34,251 nucleotides of DNA from positions 1 through 34,251 of the forward strand of contig JADFWS010000007.1 of NCBI GenBank assembly GCA_015234065.1. The letters run 5' to 3'. A program made the translations under genes and the position numbers. This document shows, in pieces, positions 9,001-12,777 of the stretch (positions are counted from its first letter, which is position 1; the number at the start of each line of letters is the position of its first letter). Source of the DNA: Candidatus Omnitrophota bacterium. GTDB lineage: Bacteria > Omnitrophota > Gorgyraeia > Zapsychrales > Fredricksoniimonadaceae. The notes below the pieces were generated by a model that saw only the letters and a program-made list of their open reading frames with translations, was not told where the DNA came from and did no database searches.

Positions 9001-10845
9001 TCCTGGTCAGTCAATGCATGCATTGCCGGCGCGTCCAATGCGTTTGTGGCCATGGTCATTGAATCTATTTTTACCATGCCCGCGATCTTTTATTGGTATG
9101 TTCATTTGAATAAGAGCTACGTTTTTCAGAGCCGTGTTCGCGTTAATGAACATAATTGGCCAGGGCTTGCGAAAAATATGGTCCGCCACATTCAACGCAG
9201 GATCATGACGGATTGCGTTATGATCGCGGATTCTGAGGCAACGGCCATGCAGCTGGCGGTTTTTTTGAATAAGCATGCCGGTATCCGCGCGGCGTTCGCT
9301 GTTGATGAAAACAGCGTCAGCCTGGCGCGCGAACAGCATCATGCGAATATCCTTATCCTTGTCCGGCACAACCGGGCATGGCCGCAGTGTGTCAAGCAAT
9401 GGCGGAGCACGCCGTCAGGCAATGCCGACGCGAGGCGCGGGAAGTTGCAGGCTTTTCTGCCGGATAGTAAAACCGATCAGCCGCGTGCGTATGACATGCC
9501 TGTGCCGCCGGAGGTCCAGCAGAATATTGAAACACGCGATGGCGTCAAGCGGCTTTGCTGGTCTGCGCCGGTGCAGGGGTTGCGGCTCCTGGATCAGAAA
9601 AACCAGCCTATGGCGTATGAAGCCCGGAGTGTTCAGCGGGCATTGTATCTGCTGGGGGCTGTTTATGGCCGGGCGTCACCCAGGCCAAAATGCTGGACTG
9701 TGCGCGTTACCACGTCGCTGGAGCAGACCAGGGGGTGTGTGGCCGCGTGCCGCATCAAGGAACGTGTCGTGTCGCTTTCCCCGTATTTCTTTACGTTGCC
9801 GTTGTTGCTCCAGGCTAGGATCCTGTATCACGAACTGATCAGCCATATGGCCAAGGATCTGCGCCTCGAATCTTCCGCCAAGGCCGATACAGATACATTC
9901 TGGCAAACAAAAATGCTGGACCATCCCGGTATCCGTGGAGTTGTGCTGGATGACCTTCTTACAAAAACCGCGAATATTGATTGGAGCCCGGACCATTTAA
10001 CCGGGGCATTCCAGAAAGTCCAATTTGGGAGGTATCTGACGGCGCAATATGCGGTCAAATACCTGGAGTATGATGAGTGTTCCCTGTCGGCGCTGGATAA
10101 CGTGGAACATCAGGCCAATGATGTGGATACGCTGCTGCAGCTGCATTCCCAGGGGCAGATCCCGTCGCTGGCTCTGCCGCTGGCGGCCTGCCGGGAGGGA
10201 TTCACGATGTATTCCATTCAGCCAAATTATGGAAATTATAAAATTGTTGATCCGCGCCGGCCGTTTGACCCGGCGCGTGTGACGGAACTGGCCCGGCGTA
10301 TGGCCGAAGCAGTACAGCAACTGCATTCCCGTCACATGCTCCATCGGGATATCAAGCCGGATAATTTTATTGTGGATGTTGATCCGGCAACGGGAAAAAT
10401 CCTGAGCGTGGTTTTGTGTGACCTGGGGTTTGCTGTTCCTGCTGGAACTATTACGGAAACGACGGGCGCGCAGAGATATATGTGGCCGCAAGACTGGAAA
10501 GAAAGAAATGCCCGCGTCCGTCAGGATGAGCGCGCGGATCTTTATGCGCTTGGCTTGACGATCTGTGAAATGAGTACCGGGGCCGCGTTCAATATCCGTC
10601 AGTATCGCACGCGGATGCGGGCGTTAGGCCCGTCGGCGGCACCGTTACTGGACGTTATAGAACATTGCATCAATGTCAAGCGGCAGAAAGGCCCGGCGTA
10701 TACACGCGTATCCCAGGCTGTTGCCGCCCTCAAGCGGGCCGCCCGAGCTCAAAAAAATGCGGATAAAAAGGCGCGGGCGCAATTTGATTTTGACGAGCTT
10801 CATGCCAGGGCGGCCAAATTCAAGCCGGGCTGGCTATTACGCTGA
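1..10845 (+). CDS. Giant multidomain membrane protein (5' partial): ADA-like, LOG, kinase, HAD, kinase
   Basis: The frame is open from base 1, so the true start lies upstream; the first start-like codon, TTG at 13, has no special support. Residues are counted from that TTG. Domains in order: adenosine-deaminase-like TIM barrel about 20-480 (GISFVGND, HAGK at 279-282, RVEH ending at H309); LOG/lysine-decarboxylase-like 530-750 (TGGGPAGME 570-578, PGGFGTMEE 645-653); a further Rossmann-like stretch 750-930; membrane segments about 1043-1290; helical region 1300-1510; short membrane segments 1533-1590; kinase-like 1597-1895 (H1732-A-D1734, N1739, D1752-Y-D); nuclease-like patch 2040-2200; HAD hydrolase 2350-2600 (D2356, D2358, T2391, D2563); membrane segments about 2645-3050; Ser/Thr kinase 3335-3580 (K3349, HRDIKPDN 3444-3451, DLG 3470-3472). 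Role unknown; a membrane-embedded signalling or effector protein is an inference. In-frame palindromic repeats lie at residues about 1022-1044 and 1509-1530. Domain calls are by motif, not profile search. Confidence 0.85.
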   Translation, partial: TSEQLPQPEADRIFYAAVGSDADAKEVPNFVVKNLRQYVTFDGFKGRGYKEFGWAFEFMRALTDSDPGLDRILIRKGLLRSLAQGVTYIEVTVNDIRGLKFAVLGAEDAARESKGRLQVAVLYGQRRDQMYRVWARPVEEQAAEMARYEHMTLAALIEDIRKKVVVEDAHCFGIMPEKSHAEFNTALEEMRWLCDASRWKSGLLPAEQLRRLLIEALAARTLALDEIKHFQRVCEELKHENLVAARRIVGISFVGNDKYTFPWLYAPAIRYAQKKIKMKTTIHAGKSWRPGMYLRVLHHVDQDLALGPNRVEHLCVLEPDPSDPNVLIEEGLTDSQRQEAADLRRKILQTLFNRKIPVSVAFSSQRLGDPASMDRTLRLINFFARAFILKSELEKHFPGAFNLLQAKGYLEVFPDEKTAISGGAKGLLSGDMSALENDRVLALALKERFSDLVVFLKQAPGIDVSFNMPNPAVEGVALADDIAEAVLRLPHMPFARWRNMVDDGDTRCFHRTVEVLIERLLEEMEKVYERTFGLWHDICVFGSARTGRGHPLKVFEMGEALGVWIMRLGETIVTGGGPAGMEGPLVGYIKERSRHGAQVTMATMTRVVRIALNFFEPLNVYAEKVWEFNHFMFRKEALFRFAKGVIALPGGFGTMEEILEAVVRGHRVQCLGDFWKPVMQAFDRYWQKAGLPDRVMSKLDFTAWAEDTWNKEPPQALLNIIKNPLKPAQVTETERQERRRVIREGIRMFEALHEPIVFGGDAGTDAQWQAMAETMRETVARGIPVRVISRGRAFELAWQIVVEEANRPDLFQAVLWSGTHKAPWENNETYALACFEEQVLFTTDYTMERFLGNYRSLRMVLTPGGEALTLLMADMMVVVQTKKVAQRPIVLIDDEGGAADELFAALESVFEPAGTITKGDLNIVRRLKTGSGIIQYLFPASSHKSPGMMIPFRAWFHWVKSDILKEKIACAWCPSVENFLIRQCRMPQWLFMLLHFPGDREAARDVFNVVRNASTNAAAHTAHGVFNRDTLFCANNPNKPNNNSVSLLFLGAAAVVTTVCAAAGLMMYPHALDHVPSLYVMFACYGLGTVIGWITAMIDKKPLGWWLMVKGLVLDTLVIGWTNTLWYDYVFPLYGRVLPGSGFGHQVFINFLHSFGSAFPFFIVYLFCSLLWTARFKGNWFAYLKTAHTMYFSTATVGLIYWAFVILGAMRLNLPMTNINAVATVPYAIGLIWWGNGGYASPLAQWLPRLPWSNAQWAGIYLGVVAGFWGGIVGLGLFSATPCTFLMACALAGYGLKSFGSTQHNTRSSCSGPVNPELPIPVEAFQKSALVLRTIAGRADVFNDFAERLIWVVADPAERPFEARWKARHSLVGDAMTYLLLWIDMVLATPASLDACIQRSTVGGGQAYSGRISGQIEAFATSLSALEFAARKRTPAEKAHLAQYKGTQENPVPAVDLGSFIDETVIAVDAERKEKFDRALKDIRQEWTNVETLFNDEILPYIRAREQALTDHSKDTLCQTNNPNNPNRNSVSRLLLLCLTGMAALHFGVPHASAATEFLAVSGAAGRASPLLGIPVSLALPALFTTLLGMCSSLFKSRRPGTTYEEGGVTWEVCDPKDMVFEQRNKRINITSKVTYKGDPRWVKQALVLESLDEAKTIVPMAALYQKIGRLGFQGLNTAEAFLDVRGAKTIVMTTLPPGKPLKDPFFRGITTAGKVDIILQVARALKVFHDHVGVHADVHPLNVWVTDQGRVILFDYDVAFSTSDEFMARKLMAACFDPDFSSRKRRMIWRDQLEPEWIKRPAWSTITVTKDMVFGPEEDVYALSTMLLYLLFGQDGLQEYNSRGFNDFEKFFVRDGPVNVEPEMMDFLRRALVDDPQKGFQAAEAFIAALERVRAALRGPAKRVELTADVFRKTNVSMAGIFLEAEIPARQQFLQSLGADILLAFSIWHVIQANAPPLDVESYACTSISTMVVSFKGKISFDRHPAFQYLSPRAARYIEFFETRCSSNEDIERAFRDFLNDIFRVRRRLEAQFSFIREFNDLRPEGQRIRHFNGLVFEQKILELLGFEGEGRDLVHVSARKALKDAVSAAQLNTMDQDNRIRGISGEVTGLDELAIKFGQVMQSTRAGVLDGTNRFVPLKAVNKVKEFDQVAVTTENGKRRLIVQECKFSGGYFKLLQQVIGGLVSLKTYREKLSHLELVNSHPDYRGRVAEYRHILEHEINGGVLSLGIAAYLHRHSELASRLHVTDKGFSFRVPLSEFHSFFFSPRQRPFILADPAVRGAHIDWARTEVKVKSIIDESLKAGCGNEEMVITVSNADPEGLKLLQAIAEEYALAHAISFEGWLQDRVRLAAIDTVIIDFDGSVIGIDEALLDSLMANRIEALLSSGVHVIIVTGRSRDSFLSHLGKGVALRFSQQRGRCYLVTNTGAAWYELMNGEARLRKQAPGTEDLSGDIGRVLTEIFRRSVHEVFDHVGLAENMPGQKISLNAPYDLFLSLKEESQRRWCHMIADRVNRHIEPLKKAGLLPSESRALISSETVYIALHEKAGFLPAVLRELQGQRVVFLGDSMGTAYYPGNDRSVFTLSAASIQQLGLERFDRIYVGHERMLEIPEGIIRASAAKGEKIWAPARRMMAAIVQAKKGAFLSEASLKVPPGMPACPLWVGGLVAGHLGMQIFSEEKWFFTGIIAVVWSACHIGAYIYDRKDELWQSVARAGRGLCQNAVRLFALVLFFLERMSTLFAIEAPWLIRSSLGLLGIFIGISVVSFYFAPGLLLASAKLGVAIAVFMVYAGSAVFLDGRARRLGVAPAMLALTASGIIYGFLDLPWHAAVWFKYGILPEMLMYAVAVFAANMLRLMAVAGKGAHGLAWPREMKRASWWRAMLFGRLLRWAMAGAASGSFMYAYLTFLNDRWSLSFSNMIVGALVKTAFDQGIMTFFVIFPMLVAVVELIGQRESLRYVFIGKTGLASRANIFGVFRQNIYARYKGLLGFDVFYWSVILFVSWSVNACIAGASNAFVAMVIESIFTMPAIFYWYVHLNKSYVFQSRVRVNEHNWPGLAKNMVRHIQRRIMTDCVMIADSEATAMQLAVFLNKHAGIRAAFAVDENSVSLAREQHHANILILVRHNRAWPQCVKQWRSTPSGNADARRGKLQAFLPDSKTDQPRAYDMPVPPEVQQNIETRDGVKRLCWSAPVQGLRLLDQKNQPMAYEARSVQRALYLLGAVYGRASPRPKCWTVRVTTSLEQTRGCVAACRIKERVVSLSPYFFTLPLLLQARILYHELISHMAKDLRLESSAKADTDTFWQTKMLDHPGIRGVVLDDLLTKTANIDWSPDHLTGAFQKVQFGRYLTAQYAVKYLEYDECSLSALDNVEHQANDVDTLLQLHSQGQIPSLALPLAACREGFTMYSIQPNYGNYKIVDPRRPFDPARVTELARRMAEAVQQLHSRHMLHRDIKPDNFIVDVDPATGKILSVVLCDLGFAVPAGTITETTGAQRYMWPQDWKERNARVRQDERADLYALGLTICEMSTGAAFNIRQYRTRMRALGPSAAPLLDVIEHCINVKRQKGPAYTRVSQAVAALKRAARAQKNADKKARAQFDFDELHARAAKFKPGWLLR
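3078..3144. repeat. Palindromic repeat family A, copy 1, in frame inside the giant gene
   Basis: Two perfect 18-bp inverted arms (3078-3095 and 3127-3144; arm core GGGACACACTATT) flank an asymmetric 31-nt centre containing AACAATCCGAAC. In the frame of the giant gene it reads as a peptide with DTLFCANNPN followed by NNNSVS, without a stop. The TAATAG at the left end falls in another frame. It lies directly before the first membrane block of the protein. Confidence 0.9.
4537..4602. repeat. Palindromic repeat family A, copy 2, in frame inside the giant gene
   Basis: The right arm (4585-4602) matches copy 1 except for one base. The left arm is decayed at the DNA level (AAGGATACGCTA against AGGGACACACTA) yet still encodes (R/K)-D-T-L. 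The centre again carries CGAACAATCCGAA. Orientation and frame are the same as copy 1: the peptide reads DTLCQTNNPN then NRNSVS, and a hydrophobic segment follows at once. Confidence 0.8.
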
Positions 10846-10873
10846 AACACGGCATTTCGGGGGCGCGCAGGCA

Positions 10874-11611
10874 TTACGGATTGTCCGGGTTTTCGGCTCT
10901 GGCCTTTTCCAGGTCGTGGCGTATTTGCGGATACGCCCGGAGTGCATTCATGATAAAGCGCGGGTCTTTGATCAATACCTGCAGTTTTGGATTGTTGAAC
11001 ACTTTGGCGTAATCGCGGTTTTGCGACGCGGACATGAATTCGGGGTCGCGTAAAAGCTCTTTTACGCGAGGGTCGTTGAGCAAAGGCGCAACATTGCCTG
11101 TGCTTAAAGACGCCATCACTTTTTCCGGGCCTGCGTAGCAGGCTTCGCGCCCGCAATCTTCAGCTGTACCCGGAAATATCGGGATATATAATGCCACGAT
11201 CCGGTAATACTGGGAAGCGCGGATATCGTCTTGCGTCTTTCCGATGTCCATAACTTGTGAGGGAAGGAGCATTAAAAACGCGGTGATCAGAATAACCCAG
11301 ACACTGCCCCAAACCAGGCTGATGCCGGCGCCAAGAATGCGGCTGATGAGCGGTGGATTAGGCGGAAACGCATGATCGAATGCCCGGATCGCAAGGCCCA
11401 TGGCCCAGCTCAGCATGATCTGGCCAAGTGTCAGCGTTAAAAAAGACAGGTACCAGTTCTTGGTCGTGACCCACAGCAGCCATGCGGTCATGACCGCGAT
11501 AACGCATGCTAACGGCCCGATGAGCGCGCGGACAAAGCCTTGCCAGAATCCTTTAAGAAGAAGGAGGGAAAAAACAATGAAGATGATAATATCGGTCGAA
11601 GTCAGGTTCAT
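10874..11611 (-). CDS. CvpA family membrane protein
   Basis: A 245-aa protein with four hydrophobic segments in the first ~150 residues and the family's GFWQGFVRALIG-type N-terminal pattern, followed by a soluble C-terminal tail of about 90 residues. CvpA-family proteins are inner-membrane proteins linked to colicin V production and envelope stress; their biochemistry is poorly known. I chose the ATG at 11611 because it overlaps the stop of the upstream 62-aa gene as ATGA, implying translational coupling; the longer reading to 11704 would overlap that gene by about 95 bases and add a non-membrane leader. It converges on the giant gene, 28 bases away. The tail contains a perfect 11-bp inverted repeat at 11046-11069. 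Confidence 0.75.
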   Translation of the reverse strand: MNLTSTDIIIFIVFSLLLLKGFWQGFVRALIGPLACVIAVMTAWLLWVTTKNWYLSFLTLTLGQIMLSWAMGLAIRAFDHAFPPNPPLISRILGAGISLVWGSVWVILITAFLMLLPSQVMDIGKTQDDIRASQYYRIVALYIPIFPGTAEDCGREACYAGPEKVMASLSTGNVAPLLNDPRVKELLRDPEFMSASQNRDYAKVFNNPKLQVLIKDPRFIMNALRAYPQIRHDLEKARAENPDNP

Positions 11612-11796
11612 TGATTGTTTAATGTCCGGACGTAAAAGAAATATGTTCCCAGTAGCAGAAAGAAAACAATGAGGGGCAGAAGAAGCGCGGCCAGGACCGG
11701 CCAAGGGTATAAAGTGATTTTAAAGCGGTTTTTGGCCTGTTTTTCGCGTTGCACCTGGTACTCTTTAATTGTAAGTTTCTGTTTCTTTTGAGCCAT
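11608..11796 (-). CDS. Small single-pass membrane protein, 62 aa
   Basis: Not recognised as a named family. It has a basic, polar N-terminus (MAQKKQKLTIKEYQVQREK), then one hydrophobic helix at about residues 33-56 ending in FFYVRTLNNQ. Its stop overlaps the start of the CvpA-family gene (ATGA), so the two are almost certainly one transcript and the proteins may act together at the inner membrane. No Shine-Dalgarno sequence precedes the ATG at 11796, but a perfect TATAAT lies nine bases upstream, suggesting a leaderless or nearly leaderless message. The overlapping 64-aa reading in another frame is a shadow. Confidence 0.65.
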   Translation of the reverse strand: MAQKKQKLTIKEYQVQREKQAKNRFKITLYPWPVLAALLLPLIVFFLLLGTYFFYVRTLNNQ

Positions 11797-11804
11797 ATGC
11801 GTGT

Positions 11805-11840
11805 ATTATACATAGAGTAAAGTCGAAGAAAGCGAATTTT
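11805..11840 (-). promoter_or_regulatory. Candidate promoter for the 62-aa/cvpA pair
   Basis: On the minus strand a perfect TATAAT (11810-11805) ends eight bases before the ATG at 11796. The expected transcription start falls within about three bases of the start codon. No good -35 hexamer is seen at 16-18 bases. Confidence 0.5.
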
Positions 11841-11885
11841 TCAAGATTTTTTTGTCCTGGGCTTTGCAAGTCAGGTTTTTCATGT

Positions 11886-12006
11886 TATACTTCTTTTGTT
11901 GGAAGCGTTTTCTCATGATGCAAAGTGTTGTAAACGTTAAGGTTAGGTTTCAACAATAAGTCTAAAAATTCCTTGCAAAAATGATCATGAAGGATAAAAT
12001 ATAATT
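11886..12006 (+). promoter_or_regulatory. Promoter region of the PilZ genes with LacI-type half-operators
   Basis: Two possible promoters are visible. The distal one is TTGCAA, 16-base spacer, TATACT (11886-11891). The proximal one is TTGCAA, 16-base spacer, TAAAAT (11995-12000), with a second TATAAT at 12000-12005, directly before the ATG at 12007. Between them lie two imperfect CG-centred sites of the type bound by LacI-family proteins: GGAAGCGTTTTC (11901-11912) and TTGTAAACGTTAAGG (11929-11943). Both the sites and the link to the LacI gene in this window are inference. Confidence 0.4.
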
Positions 12007-12354
12007 ATGGACATGGAAAACAAGAGACAATCCAAGCGTTTTGACTGCTATGTACCGGTAGATGGCAAAGATGGTTCTGCTTTTTCTCGCGCCAAGACCG
12101 TAGATATTTCTCGTGACGGTATTGGGTTCCTTTCTGATCATGCGATTCCGTTAAATGAAAAGGTTGCGATCGAGCTGGCGCTGAAGCCGGACAGTGAGCC
12201 TGTTCTGGTCATTGGCCAGGTCAAGTGGGTCCGCAAGCTGTCGGATTCCGATCAATATCGCGTGGGGCTGACATTTTCTGATATTATCGACGGCTCGCGT
12301 GACGACCTTGATAGTACGCTGAGCACCAGGTTTCTTTCCCGCGAAGTTGTATAA
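12007..12354 (+). CDS. PilZ domain protein 1
   Basis: A 115-aa single-domain protein with both cyclic-di-GMP-binding signatures of the PilZ family: RxxxR (R7-Q-S-K-R11) and DxSxxG (D33-I-S-R-D-G38). Such proteins are cytoplasmic receptors that change the activity of a partner, often in motility or exopolysaccharide production. A second PilZ gene follows after 17 bases, and a glucan phosphorylase after that. The start has only a weak AGGA twelve bases upstream and may instead be read from a leaderless transcript; ATG at 12013 is an alternative. The partner cannot be told from the sequence. Confidence 0.88.
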   Translation: MDMENKRQSKRFDCYVPVDGKDGSAFSRAKTVDISRDGIGFLSDHAIPLNEKVAIELALKPDSEPVLVIGQVKWVRKLSDSDQYRVGLTFSDIIDGSRDDLDSTLSTRFLSREVV

Positions 12355-12371
12355 CCTCTTCTCTGTGGTGG

Positions 12372-12731
12372 ATGGAGAGTATTAAAGTGGATACACACGT
12401 TCCAAACGACAACAGGCTTTTTGAGCGTTTTCCTGCTCGCTTTCCGGCCAGGTTTCATGATACGGACAGCGCTTATGGGGCCGATGTGCTTTTACGCGAC
12501 GCGTCGGGCTCGGGCCTGCGTATTGCCACCCGCCAGAAACTTCTTCTGGATGACCGCCTGTCCCTGGAGGTCGAGCTTCCCGACGGGAAAGATGCGGTCG
12601 TTTTAAGCGGCCGCGTGCGCTGGATCCACAATACCTCGCCGCAGCTCGCCGAAGCCGGGATCGAGCTTCACAAGGTGTCTTTTATGCGCATGCACCGGCT
12701 TGTCAAGTATTCCATCGAAACCGCCGCATAA
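12372..12731 (+). CDS. PilZ domain protein 2
   Basis: A 119-aa single-domain PilZ protein. The arginine motif is repeated (R15, R19, R23 and R27, each four apart), and DxSxxG is intact at D43-A-S-G-S-G48, so cyclic-di-GMP binding is expected. It is only distantly similar to the PilZ protein just upstream, suggesting a different partner rather than a recent duplicate. The 17-base gap to the first PilZ gene implies co-transcription. The downstream phosphorylase has its own strong promoter, starting seven bases after this stop codon. Confidence 0.85.
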   Translation: MESIKVDTHVPNDNRLFERFPARFPARFHDTDSAYGADVLLRDASGSGLRIATRQKLLLDDRLSLEVELPDGKDAVVLSGRVRWIHNTSPQLAEAGIELHKVSFMRMHRLVKYSIETAA

Positions 12732-12737
12732 TTTCGC

Positions 12738-12766
12738 TTGTCATTTATTTTTTCCTACGTTAGAAT
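12738..12766 (+). promoter_or_regulatory. Sigma-70-type promoter of the GH94 gene
   Basis: TTGTCA (12738-12743), a 17-base spacer and TAGAAT (12761-12766): one mismatch to consensus in each hexamer. The expected start near 12773 leaves a leader of only about five bases before the ATG at 12778, and no Shine-Dalgarno sequence is present. Confidence 0.7.
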
Positions 12767-12777
12767 ATCGCTCCGTT

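Noticed and set aside
9829-9846. Zinc-protease-like HELISH in the giant protein
   Set aside because: It has three residues, not two, between HE and the next H, so it does not match HExxH; no supporting third ligand was found. Noted only as a possible degenerate site.
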